Source: an uncultured Bacteroidota bacterium
GTDB lineage: Bacteria > Bacteroidota > Bacteroidia > Bacteroidales > UBA12077
Direction: 5' to 3'
NCBI GenBank assembly: GCA_913055895.1
Contig: CAJXLE010000005.1
Span: 1-40,412 of the forward strand
DNA: 40,412 bases
Below the pieces are notes generated by a model. It was not told where the DNA came from and did not search any database. It saw only the letters and a program-made list of their open reading frames with translations. This document shows, in pieces, positions 16,626-25,506 of this stretch (the first letter of the stretch is position 1; every line of letters starts with the position of its first letter). The position numbers and the translations under genes were made by a program.

Positions 16626-18995
16626 TTATTCATCGCGCAGGGTATGTGCCGGATTGGCATTGGCTGCTGCCACGGTCCTGCCCAAAACCGTTGCAAGGGC
16701 AATGAAAAAGGCTAAAAACAGTGAACCACCAAAAAACCACCACTCTATTGGACTGTGGTAGACAAAGTTGTCGTACCAGTTGCGGATAAAATAGTAGGCA
16801 ACAGGAAAAGCAATTGCAGCTGAAAGAAGAATCCACAAAAGATATCTGCCGGCAAACATACGTACTATACGGCTGGCGGAAGCTCCCATGACCTTCCTTA
16901 TTCCAATCTCTTTGATTTTACGGCTTATATGAAAGGCTGTTAAAGCGAACAGTCCCATGACAGCAATAAGCATGGCCATGAGCGTTCCGGCCACCATTAG
17001 ACCGGCGTATTTCTCTTCTCTCCGGTAATAGCGCCTCTGAAGATAATTGTCCAAAAAATAATGCTGATAAGTATAAGATGGGTCATGATCCTCAAGTACC
17101 GTTTCTGCATATTTCACAACCTGCCTGGCCTGCCCGTCAGCAATCTTTATGTATACGTGGTTGATGAGATTCTGTTTCTTCCCGATATGAGCCAACACCA
17201 CAGGTCCCAATTCACGGTGTAGCGACCGGTTGTGGTAATCGGCAAAAACACCGATGACGGGTCCCGAGTTTCCCCAGATATGAATTTTTTTACCCACGGC
17301 CTCTGTTAATCCCAACATCCGGGCAGCCTTTTGGTTGATCAGGAAGCCCTTGCGGTCGGTGTTCAGGCGGGGGGAAAAGGTCCGCCCTTCTGTGATCGGT
17401 ATTTCATAGAAATCCGTGAAACCTGGCTGAACAAGATTGGCCCTCACCTGGAAGGATTCTTTTTCCTGTTGCCGGGCAGTACGCAGGTTGGTCCCGCTGC
17501 CACGTGTACCAGGAACAGCCATGGAAGCCGTCACATCCAGGATACTGGGATTCTTAAGCAATTCCTGACGTATGGAGGCATACTGATCCTGGATGCCGGA
17601 GGTCAGATAACCCACCACCAAAACATTTTTTTGCTGGAAGCCCAGGTCCTTGTTCTTAACATAACGCACCTGGTTTAAGATGCCGGCCAGTGAAACCATC
17701 ATTATGATGGCAATAACAAACTGGAGGGACACCAACACCTGTTGAAGGCCCATTTTGTTTTTCCCCTTACTGGCAGATCCTTTCAGAACCGTCAAAGAAC
17801 CCAGGCGCGACAAGTAGAAAGCAGGATAGGCCCCAGCCCCCATACCTATGAATAAGGAAAGCAAAAACCCGGCAACTATCCATCCATAATCACGTCCAAA
17901 GCTCAAATGAAGCCGGCTGTCGACCAACCGGGAAAAATCATCCACAAAAACCTCCACCAACAAGATAGACAGGATAAAAGAACCCATTGCCAGGAGCGCG
18001 GCTTCCCCTATAAACTGCTTGCGAAGATCCGCGGGACTGGCACCATGAACCTTGCGCACACCCACTTCACCGGTTCGTGTTTCTCCCCGTGCCATGGAGA
18101 GATTAACAAAATTAAAAGCGGCAATGACAAGGATAAAAAATGCAATGGCAGAGTAAATCCATATATACTGAATATCGGTAGTTTTTGCAAGGTCGGAGCT
18201 AAAACCGGAATGTAGATGAATGCGTGTCAGGGGTTGCAATTCATGGGTGAATTGGACAGAGGTTTCGCCGTATCTTTTGTCATCAATATTTTCTGTCACC
18301 CGGCATATCTTCTTCTCCAGGTTTGTGTTGACGGGCTGGTTCAGCCGAAGGTAGGTATTAAAATCATGGCCGTGTTGGCTCAGTTTCTTCTCCCCAAGCG
18401 TTCTCAGGCTCAGAAGGGCGTCGAACTGGAGATGGCTCTTAACGGGCAGATCATCCATGATGGCCACCACACGGAATTCTTCTTCATCTATTTCCAGGGT
18501 TTTGTTGACAGGATCTTCATCGCCAAATATTTCGGCAGCCGTCTGACGGGTAAGCACCGTTGTATTGGGTTCTCCAAGCGCCCCGGGGTTGCCCTCCAGT
18601 ATCCTGAAGGAGAATATGTCAAAAAAGTCCCCATCCACGTAACTTTGTTGGTATCTTCCATGGTTGTTGTCCTGATAACGGATATACCGGAAATACCTGC
18701 GAAAGACCACGGTTGACGCTTCCACCTCCGGCACCTTTTCGGCAACCTGCTGGTCGACCTCATAGATGCTTTTGGGCATGGTCATTTCCTTACCCCTGCC
18801 TTCATAATGGGTGACCAACCTACCGATGCGGTCGGAGTCTTCAAAAAAACGGTCGTAAGTCATCTCATGATGGATAAAAAGAAGGAGAAGTATTACAGAA
18901 GCCAGGGCCAGGGCCATTCCAGGGATGTTGATCAGGCTGAACGATTTGTTCCTACTCAAATTTCTCAGGGAGGCTTTCATGTAGTGCTTGAACAT
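16626..18995 (-). CDS. Large ABC permease with two FtsX domains (789 aa)
   Basis: This is an 8-segment permease made of two MacB-like halves. Half one has a membrane segment at about 20-41, a periplasmic domain at about 45-280 and three segments at about 283-405 with the coupling motif EVGVRKVHGASPADL. Half two has a segment at about 430-450, a periplasmic domain at about 455-670 and three segments at about 675-778 with EIGIRKVMGASASRI. The C-terminus NPAHTLRDE is nearly the same as that of the upstream gene. The architecture suggests a full permease that works as a pseudo-dimer and needs an external ATPase. None is encoded next to it; the closest is at 10931-11596. It lies 60 bp after its paralogue and has no promoter that I can see. 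Confidence 0.93.
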   Translation of the reverse strand: MFKHYMKASLRNLSRNKSFSLINIPGMALALASVILLLLFIHHEMTYDRFFEDSDRIGRLVTHYEGRGKEMTMPKSIYEVDQQVAEKVPEVEASTVVFRRYFRYIRYQDNNHGRYQQSYVDGDFFDIFSFRILEGNPGALGEPNTTVLTRQTAAEIFGDEDPVNKTLEIDEEEFRVVAIMDDLPVKSHLQFDALLSLRTLGEKKLSQHGHDFNTYLRLNQPVNTNLEKKICRVTENIDDKRYGETSVQFTHELQPLTRIHLHSGFSSDLAKTTDIQYIWIYSAIAFFILVIAAFNFVNLSMARGETRTGEVGVRKVHGASPADLRKQFIGEAALLAMGSFILSILLVEVFVDDFSRLVDSRLHLSFGRDYGWIVAGFLLSLFIGMGAGAYPAFYLSRLGSLTVLKGSASKGKNKMGLQQVLVSLQFVIAIIMMVSLAGILNQVRYVKNKDLGFQQKNVLVVGYLTSGIQDQYASIRQELLKNPSILDVTASMAVPGTRGSGTNLRTARQQEKESFQVRANLVQPGFTDFYEIPITEGRTFSPRLNTDRKGFLINQKAARMLGLTEAVGKKIHIWGNSGPVIGVFADYHNRSLHRELGPVVLAHIGKKQNLINHVYIKIADGQARQVVKYAETVLEDHDPSYTYQHYFLDNYLQRRYYRREEKYAGLMVAGTLMAMLIAVMGLFALTAFHISRKIKEIGIRKVMGASASRIVRMFAGRYLLWILLSAAIAFPVAYYFIRNWYDNFVYHSPIEWWFFGGSLFLAFFIALATVLGRTVAAANANPAHTLRDE

Positions 18996-19008
18996 GGAAG
19001 ATTCTTTA

Positions 19009-19032
19009 GGTTTACGGGCAGGTTTACGGACA
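19009..19032. repeat. 12-bp direct repeat between the two large permease genes
   Basis: GGTTTACGGGCA and GGTTTACGGACA stand in tandem, followed by a partial third unit (GGTTGAAGTTTACAGG), within the 60-bp spacer. The minus-strand transcript through it is not predicted to form a strong hairpin. The role is unknown; it may simply be slippage. Confidence 0.5.
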
Positions 19033-19055
19033 GGTTGAAGTTTACAGGTTAAAGA

Positions 19056-21437
19056 TTATTCGTCCCTCAGTCTGCTGGCCGGGTTCACAGCAGCGGCCCG
19101 CAGGGTTTGCATGCTGATGGTGGCGGCAGCAATGCCCAGGGCGATCAGTCCGCCCAGCAGGAACATCCATATCTGCAGGTCGGTCCGGTAGGCAAAATTC
19201 TGCAGCCAGTCGCTCATGAAATACCAGGCGGCCGGCCAGGCCAGCACGTTGACCACCATTACCCATCGCAGGATGTCGATCAGCAACAGGCGCACCACCC
19301 GCTGGTAGGAAGCACCCATGGCCTTGCGGATGGCGATCTCACGGCTGCGCTTGACCACCGTGAAGGAACTCAGGGCGAAAAGGCCCAGGATGGCCAGGAA
19401 GATGGCCAACACCGACCCTGCCATGATCATCCTGTTGGTTTGCCGCTCCTGTTGGTGCAGCTGGGCAAAAACATCATCAATAAAGGTATACCTGAAATAA
19501 TACTGCGAATCGAACTCCTGCATGACCTGTCGCACATGCTCCAGGGTAGCCGGGACATCGCGCATGTCCATCTTGATGGAAATGTTCTGAAAATATCCCG
19601 AGTAATGGGAAAGCACCATAGGCTCTATCTGATGGTGGAAAGAGCGAAAATGAAAATCACGCATCACACCAATGACTTTCCCTTTTTGCTGAAAAACCTC
19701 TATCCGTTTGCCGATGGGATCGCTCAGTGCCAGCTTATCAACGGCCTGTTGGTTGAGAACAAAGCCGGTGCTGTCGCTGGCCAGCTCTTTGCGGAAATGC
19801 CTGCCTTCAACCATCTCAATGCCGTAGGTCTCCACATAATGATCCTGCACACGGTTTTCCTGTATGACGATGGACTCGGAAGAGGGATCCTCGGCCTTCC
19901 TGGCTGTCTGCACTGCACGGTCGGCACCCGGGTAACTTACCGAGGCGGTGACCGACCGGATGGAGGGATGTTTCATAAGCTCATCCCTTACGGACTGGTA
20001 GCTGCCACGGATGTCGCCTGTTACGTCCTGTACCACAAGAATATTATCCTTGTTCACACCCAGGTCTTTGTTGTTCAAATAGTTGATCTGGCTGCGCAGG
20101 ATGATCAGCGAGGTGATCAGGAAAATGGCGATGCCAAACTGCACCACTACGAGACCAATCTGCAGGGTCCTGTTGCGGGAGCCGCGGCTTCCTGTACGGC
20201 TGAAAATTCTCACCGGGTCGAACCGAGAGAGGAACAAAGCCGGATAAGAACCGGCCAGCAACCCGACAACAACAGCAAATCCAAGCAAACCTAGAATAAG
20301 TGCAGGATTCAACCAGTCGATGACCAGCTCGCTGCCCAGCAGGTTGCCCAGGGGGCCGGCCAGCCAGTTGACCAGCAGCAGTGAGATAAGAAGAGACACA
20401 AAAACCACCACAAAGGATTCCAGCAGGTGTTGGGCGATCAGTGATTTTCGGCGGGCTCCCAGCACCTTGCGCATGCCCATCTCGCGCGAGCGGTACTCAC
20501 CGTGGGCGGTGACCAGGTTAACGAAATTGACGATGGCAATGACCAGGATGAAGGCGGCCAGGAAGGAAAATATATAAATGGTGTTGATGTCGCCCTGGGG
20601 GTCAATCTCAAAATTGTAACCTGAATACAGGTGGATGCGGGTCAATGGCTGAACCCGGGTCTGCACATCGAAGGCTCCCTCCGATCCAATCTCCTGCATC
20701 ATGCTGGTGCCAATGCTGTTGGCCAGGCTCCTGACTTCCTCTGCCCATTCTCCTTCCGGTGCACCGGGTTTCACACGGAAATAGGTAAAAAAATCCCAGC
20801 CATGTTGCTGCATAAAACGCTCCGGATGCTCCATGGTGTAGAAGGAGGTGAGCATGTCGAAGTCGAAGTGGGAGTTGGCAGGTATCTCTTCCAGGACGGC
20901 CCCAACCGTATAGCGCTCCGTTTTTCTTCTTATCTCCTTACCAATGACCTCGTCGCTGCCAAAATAGCGGTTGGCCAGGGAACGGGTGATCACCACCTCT
21001 CCGGGGGTTTTCAGTGCAGATGCCCCGTCGCCCCGGTGAACCTTAAAAGAAAAAACATCGAAGAAGGAAGAATCTGTATACATCAGCTCGATGTTGGGAT
21101 ACATATTCTCTTTCCGGTCGATCAGGGTCACCTCATCTTCATAGAGCTTGTTGGTTTCCACGACTTGTGGTATCTCCCTTTTCATAGCTCCCGATACCTT
21201 GGCCAGGGTGCGCGGTACTACCATGGACTTACCCCCCGGCCGGTCCACATGCGAGACAATGCGATAAATCTGTTCATGCCCCTGGTGAAACTTATCGTAA
21301 CTCAATTCATAACGAATGTAGAGGAACAGCAGGATGGAGGCGGCCAACCCAATAGCCAGACCGGTGATGTTGATGATGGTATAAAATCGGTATTTCTTAA
21401 GATGTCGTATGGCGGACTTTAGATAATTGCTGAACAT
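19056..21437 (-). CDS. Large ABC permease with two FtsX domains (about 793 aa)
   Basis: This is a paralogue of the downstream gene with the same two-half plan: an N-terminal membrane segment (about 20-40), a periplasmic MacB-like domain, three segments with coupling motif EMGMRKVLGARRKSL, then a second half with EIAIRKAMGASYQRV and three final segments, ending NPASRLRDE. It is the first gene of the unit and is directly preceded by a sigma-54 promoter. The listed ORF begins at 21443 (MFM...); I prefer the second Met (MFSNYLKSAIRHLKKYRF), which matches the paralogue's start and leaves a leader of about 16 nt. It most likely works with the ATPase of the neighbouring operon to handle an envelope lipid, peptide or antibiotic; the substrate is not known. 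Confidence 0.92.
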   Translation of the reverse strand: MFSNYLKSAIRHLKKYRFYTIINITGLAIGLAASILLFLYIRYELSYDKFHQGHEQIYRIVSHVDRPGGKSMVVPRTLAKVSGAMKREIPQVVETNKLYEDEVTLIDRKENMYPNIELMYTDSSFFDVFSFKVHRGDGASALKTPGEVVITRSLANRYFGSDEVIGKEIRRKTERYTVGAVLEEIPANSHFDFDMLTSFYTMEHPERFMQQHGWDFFTYFRVKPGAPEGEWAEEVRSLANSIGTSMMQEIGSEGAFDVQTRVQPLTRIHLYSGYNFEIDPQGDINTIYIFSFLAAFILVIAIVNFVNLVTAHGEYRSREMGMRKVLGARRKSLIAQHLLESFVVVFVSLLISLLLVNWLAGPLGNLLGSELVIDWLNPALILGLLGFAVVVGLLAGSYPALFLSRFDPVRIFSRTGSRGSRNRTLQIGLVVVQFGIAIFLITSLIILRSQINYLNNKDLGVNKDNILVVQDVTGDIRGSYQSVRDELMKHPSIRSVTASVSYPGADRAVQTARKAEDPSSESIVIQENRVQDHYVETYGIEMVEGRHFRKELASDSTGFVLNQQAVDKLALSDPIGKRIEVFQQKGKVIGVMRDFHFRSFHHQIEPMVLSHYSGYFQNISIKMDMRDVPATLEHVRQVMQEFDSQYYFRYTFIDDVFAQLHQQERQTNRMIMAGSVLAIFLAILGLFALSSFTVVKRSREIAIRKAMGASYQRVVRLLLIDILRWVMVVNVLAWPAAWYFMSDWLQNFAYRTDLQIWMFLLGGLIALGIAAATISMQTLRAAAVNPASRLRDE

Positions 21438-21464
21438 AAACATCTTGTTTAAAATATTTCTTTT

Positions 21465-21480
21465 TCAAGTAACGTGCCAG
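21465..21480 (-). promoter_or_regulatory. Sigma-54 (-24/-12) promoter of the large-permease operon
   Basis: The minus strand reads CTGGCACGTTACTTGA. The -24 half TGGCACG is perfect and the spacing to TTG is correct, but the last base of the -12 element is A where C is usual. Transcription would start near 21453, about 10-16 nt before the start codon, the same short leader as at the hlyD operon. Confidence 0.7.
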
Positions 21481-21567
21481 ATAATGCAATTGTTTAAAAA
21501 ACAGACCATTAAACTTAAATGCACCATCCATTTGCCCTCCAAATGTGTACGGTATCACAACGGTTTG

Positions 21568-21603
21568 TGTCCGGCAACGAACAAGGCAGACCGTAATCGT
21601 ACA
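21568..21603. promoter_or_regulatory. Activator-binding sites upstream of the large-permease promoter
   Basis: TGTCCGGCAACGAACA (21568-21583) follows the same TGTCC-N6-(G)nACA pattern as the two sites upstream of the hlyD operon. A degenerate second copy (AGACCGTAATCGTACA, 21588-21603) stands 20 bp further, which mirrors the 19-bp tandem spacing there. The sites are about 90-125 bp upstream of the -24 box. That the response regulator at 6928-8292 binds both promoters is inference. Confidence 0.55.
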
Positions 21604-21818
21604 TTGCTCTCTATACGCACTCTGCAACATTTAAGATCGGATATCTTTATCCTCAGTGCATGGCCCCTTTCCGGCCCCTGGCCTGGCTTCGGCAAAATTA
21701 CCCGCCCATGCGGGGTGGAACCACCTGTGTATAATTTACCGGATTTTGTTAACAAACCCTGAGTCCATTGAGGGGATGGGACCAAAAATTTTAAGAAATT
21801 TGAGAAAAGGTCCCAATT

Positions 21819-24800
21819 ATGGAATTTATAGCCGATCTTCACATACACTCCCATTTTTCCATGGCCACCAGCAAACAGCTGCGGCCGGAATACCTGGATT
21901 ACTGGGCCCGCATCAAGGGCATCAAAGTAGTGGGAACGGGTGATTTTACCCACCCCGGATGGCTCAAGGAGATGAAAGAAAAACTGGAACCCGACGGTTC
22001 AGGTCTTTTCCGGCTCAGGGAAGACTACAAGCTGCCCAACATCATCCGGGAGAAACCAGAAAATGCTGTTCGCTTTCTGCTCACCGCCGAGATCAGCAAC
22101 ATCTATAAAAAAAACGGGCAGGTTCGCAAAGTACATAGCGTTTTGATGGCGCCCGACTTTGCAACGGCCGAAAGAATACAACAGCGGCTTGCCTCCATGA
22201 ATTTTAATATCACCTCCGACGGACGCCCCATCCTGGGCCTGGATGTGCGCGACCTGCTGGAGATGACCCTGGAGGCCAACGAAGACAATTTCTTTATACC
22301 CGCACACATCTGGACACCCTGGTTTTCGGTGTTTGGCTCCAAGTCGGGCTTCGACAGCATGGAGGAATGTTTTGACGACCTCACCGGACACATCCATACT
22401 GTAGAGACAGGTCTCTCCACCGATCCGCCCCTGAACTGGATGTGCAGCTTCCTGGACCGATACACCCTGGTCTCCAACTCCGATGCCCACTCACCGGAAA
22501 AACTGGGAAGGAATGCCAATTTGTTCAGGACAGAACCCAGCTATCATGGAATCGTGGATGCCATGAAAACGGGCGACCCGGAAAAATTTGGCGGTACCTT
22601 CGACATGTTTCCCCAGGAAGGCAAATACCATTACGACGGGCACCGCAAATGCGGAATAAGATGGGATCCGGCAGAAACGCTGAAACACCGGGGCATCTGT
22701 CCCGTATGTGGCAAAAAGATCACGGTAGGTGTTGTCAACCGTATTGTCAGGCTCTCCGACCGCGAGGACATCTTTGAAAAAGACCACCGCCTGCCTTACT
22801 ACAGCATCATCCCCCTCAAAGAGATGCTCTCAGAGATCGAGGGCGTAGGCGAAAAATCCAAAAAGATCTCCCGTCAGTATGAACAACTGATCCGCAAAGC
22901 CGGCAGTGAATTCAACATCCTGCACTACCTCACACCCGATGAGGTAAGTCATGCCGGAGGGGAAGTGCTGGCCGAGGCCATCAGGCGTATGCGCAACAAC
23001 GAGGTGATCATACATGAGGGGTTCGACGGCCAGTACGGAGAGATCAAAGTTTTCCAGCCCGGCGAGCTCCGGTTTGTCGGAAGCCAGGAATCGCTTTTCA
23101 ACGCCTCGGCATCTTTTAACAGACCCGCCAAAAGACAACTGATCAATTTCGACCTGGCTGAATACAAGAGACTGGAAAACTCCAGCCAGGTTTTCGATCA
23201 GGCTGCTGAAGATCCTGCCCGTTATGGCGCAGATGAGCAGGGTCCGCTGAAGGACTTAAACCCGGAGCAGAAACAGGCAGCTGCCCATTTTGAAGGGCCA
23301 GCCGCTGTTGTAGCCGGACCGGGCACCGGGAAAACACGGGTCTTGACCCGCCGCATGGCCTACCTGGTTGACGACAAGGGCATCGACCCCTCCCACATCC
23401 TGGCCATCACCTTTACCAACAAGGCTGCCGGAGAGATGAAAGAGCGATCTCGCCGGCTGATCAGCAGCAGCGATCAAGCCAGCCAGATGACGGTGGTCAC
23501 TTTCCACGCCTTCGGATACGTTTTCCTGCACGAGCACCCGGGGGAAGCCGGGCGAACAGCAAGCTTTTCGGTAATCGACGGGCAGGAGCAGCAGGAGTTG
23601 ATCAGGGAACTCTTTGGTGTCGGCTCCCGGGAGGCCGGCTCAATGGCCACAAGCTTCAGCCGCATCAAACATATGGAGGAAGCCCCGGAAAGCATAGAAC
23701 CGGAAGACAAGGCACCGACAAACAGAATCCCGCAGAACAAAGACCAGGAAAACCAAACAGCCGATAAAAACGAGAAAAAAAGATACAACGCAGATAAAGG
23801 GTCTGCCAGCGAAGTGGATGAGAAGACCCGCCAGGCGTTTGATGAGTATGAAAAGCAGCTGAGAGACCGCGATCTTTTTGACCTCGATGATTTGATCTTC
23901 CAGACGGTAAGGGTGATGGAAAACAACCCAACCCTACGCCAACAAGCCGTCAGCCGGTATCCGTGGATACTGGTCGACGAGTTTCAGGACATCAACCCCA
24001 TGCAATACCGCCTGCTCAGGCTCCTTAGCCAGGACAACCAAACACCCAACCTTTTTGTCATTGGCGATCCCAACCAGGCCATATATGGTTTCCGCGGATC
24101 CAGCACCCGCTTCATCTCACGCTTTATTGAGGATCATCCGGGAGCATCACAATACACCCTGCATACCAGCTACCGCTGCCCGCAAAACATCCTGAGGGCA
24201 TCAGGCAATGTGCTCCATCAAAAAGGACTGGAAGGTCTCAGCGAAGGTGTAAAGATTAAAATTGCACCGCAGCAGACCGGTAAGAGCGAGGCCGAATACA
24301 TTGCCCGGACCATCGAGTCGCTGAGCGGCGGCTTGCGTTTCTTCTCCATGGACAGCGGGATAACCGGCGGAGAGGGCGATAAAAAGATAGGCAGCCTCTC
24401 CGATTTCGCCATCCTGTGTCGCACAAAGGCACAAATGCGGGACATCGGCAAAGCACTTCGCGACCATACCATCCCCTATCAGTCCGCTGTTGATGAGTCG
24501 TTTTTCAACCACCCCCTCGTACAGAACGTACGGCGCATCATCGAATACCTGGAAAATCCGGACAACCGGCATCTCAAAGCCACCCTATCCAACATCATTT
24601 CTCCTGCCAAACCGCCGGAAAACATCCTTGATGAACTAAAGCAACATGAAGACCTGAAAACCAGGGTTCACATGACCCTGGAGTTGCTCGCCGGCAATAA
24701 CGGAAGCGATGACCAGGCTGAGATAAGCCAGAAAATAAAAGACCTGACCCCGTCCTTTGAACAGGCTGCAGATGATTTCATCCGTTATCTCAAACTGGGG

Positions 24801-25163
24801 GCACCCGGAGATGCTTACCAGGACAACACCGAGAAGGTGACGCTCATGACCCTGCACGCATCCAAGGGACTGGAATTTAAGTGTGTCTTCATTGCCGGTG
24901 TCGAAGACGGACTCATCCCCTATTCCCTGTTTAAAAACCAGCAAAGCGACCGTGAAGAGGAAAGACGCCTGCTCTATGTGGGCATGACACGCGCATCCTC
25001 CTACCTCTACCTCACCCATGCCAGGAAACGCAGCATCATGGGGCAGGAGAAAGATATGACCAGGAGCCCATTCCTGGACCAGATCGAGAAAGAGCTGACC
25101 GAAGTGGCGGAAAACACTTACCAGAAAAAGAAACAGGACGATTCCCAGCTGAAGCTTTTTTAG
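21819..25163 (+). CDS. Endonuclease Q-like PHP nuclease fused to a UvrD/Rep helicase
   Basis: The N-terminal about 430 residues are a PHP-family nuclease of the TIGR00375/endonuclease Q type. Metal-binding residues lie in DLHIHSHFS (6-14), GDFTHPGW (41-48), TAEIS (Glu91), His106, PAHIWTPW (His163) and SNSDAHS (219-225). A zinc finger follows (Cys278, Cys294, Cys297, perhaps His275) in the context ICPVCGK..TVGV. From about 478 a complete SF1A helicase follows: Q-motif LNPEQKQAA, Walker A GPGTGKT (500-506), Ia TFTNKAAGEM, II DEFQD (720-724), III GDPNQAIYGFRG, IV TSYRCP, V TLHASKGLEF and VI LLYVGMTRA. A charged, low-complexity insertion sits at about 620-665. EndoQ cuts DNA 5' of uracil, hypoxanthine, xanthine and abasic sites; the helicase could then unwind the nicked strand. 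It is transcribed alone. Confidence 0.9.
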   Translation: MEFIADLHIHSHFSMATSKQLRPEYLDYWARIKGIKVVGTGDFTHPGWLKEMKEKLEPDGSGLFRLREDYKLPNIIREKPENAVRFLLTAEISNIYKKNGQVRKVHSVLMAPDFATAERIQQRLASMNFNITSDGRPILGLDVRDLLEMTLEANEDNFFIPAHIWTPWFSVFGSKSGFDSMEECFDDLTGHIHTVETGLSTDPPLNWMCSFLDRYTLVSNSDAHSPEKLGRNANLFRTEPSYHGIVDAMKTGDPEKFGGTFDMFPQEGKYHYDGHRKCGIRWDPAETLKHRGICPVCGKKITVGVVNRIVRLSDREDIFEKDHRLPYYSIIPLKEMLSEIEGVGEKSKKISRQYEQLIRKAGSEFNILHYLTPDEVSHAGGEVLAEAIRRMRNNEVIIHEGFDGQYGEIKVFQPGELRFVGSQESLFNASASFNRPAKRQLINFDLAEYKRLENSSQVFDQAAEDPARYGADEQGPLKDLNPEQKQAAAHFEGPAAVVAGPGTGKTRVLTRRMAYLVDDKGIDPSHILAITFTNKAAGEMKERSRRLISSSDQASQMTVVTFHAFGYVFLHEHPGEAGRTASFSVIDGQEQQELIRELFGVGSREAGSMATSFSRIKHMEEAPESIEPEDKAPTNRIPQNKDQENQTADKNEKKRYNADKGSASEVDEKTRQAFDEYEKQLRDRDLFDLDDLIFQTVRVMENNPTLRQQAVSRYPWILVDEFQDINPMQYRLLRLLSQDNQTPNLFVIGDPNQAIYGFRGSSTRFISRFIEDHPGASQYTLHTSYRCPQNILRASGNVLHQKGLEGLSEGVKIKIAPQQTGKSEAEYIARTIESLSGGLRFFSMDSGITGGEGDKKIGSLSDFAILCRTKAQMRDIGKALRDHTIPYQSAVDESFFNHPLVQNVRRIIEYLENPDNRHLKATLSNIISPAKPPENILDELKQHEDLKTRVHMTLELLAGNNGSDDQAEISQKIKDLTPSFEQAADDFIRYLKLGAPGDAYQDNTEKVTLMTLHASKGLEFKCVFIAGVEDGLIPYSLFKNQQSDREEERRLLYVGMTRASSYLYLTHARKRSIMGQEKDMTRSPFLDQIEKELTEVAENTYQKKKQDDSQLKLF

Positions 25164-25506
25164 ATCTTTGCTCCTATTAATGGGGTAAATTCATCATTTT
25201 AATAGCAGGAACCTTTTTAAAGTACGTAGGTTGAATGATGGAAATGTTTTTATCCTTCCGTAGGTAAGCCTCTCAATGGATCAATTTCCTGTCGCCCAAT
25301 TTCAGATATGCTTTAATAGTGATGCCTACCATAACAACAGAATTCAATGGGAGGCAATTTTTTCCCGAAAATGAAAATCGGGGGCTTTTTTCAACAATAA
25401 TTCCCGTGAATGTTCTATTTTTATGCTAACATGCGATTTTTTTACACAAAGGTCATGTTATACTGATATAGGTTGATTTCCCATCATAACAAGGGATAAA
25501 GATTTC
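25164..25506. other. Intergenic region after the nuclease-helicase gene
   Basis: This 343-bp AT-rich region contains no convincing gene. Its only clear structure is a weak hairpin with a T run (25364-25392). The last 100 bases, directly before the BtuF-like gene, are where its promoter should lie, but no perfect TAnnTTTG is present. Confidence 0.4.
25364..25392 (+). terminator. Weak hairpin with T run
   Basis: CCCGA (25364-25368) pairs with TCGGG (25378-25382) and is followed by GGCTTTTTT. The stem is only 5 bp and it lies 200 bp after the helicase stop, so it is a tentative terminator. Confidence 0.35.

Larger units (their letters stand above)
21444..21818. other. Divergent regulatory region (permease operon / EndoQ-UvrD gene)
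   Basis: This 375-bp region holds the sigma-54 promoter (21465-21480) and activator sites (21568-21603) of the minus-strand permease operon. It must also hold a promoter for the plus-strand nuclease-helicase gene. TATCTTTA near 21642 and TATAATTTA near 21730 are weak candidates. The short ORFs listed here have no recognisable features. Confidence 0.5.

Noticed and set aside
16391-16702. 103-aa ORF downstream of the large permease
   Set aside because: It overlaps the permease 3' end in another frame, and the rest looks like translated non-coding sequence.
19107-20294. 395-aa ORF antisense to the large permease
   Set aside because: His-, Gln- and Gly-rich shadow of a well-supported gene, with no motif.
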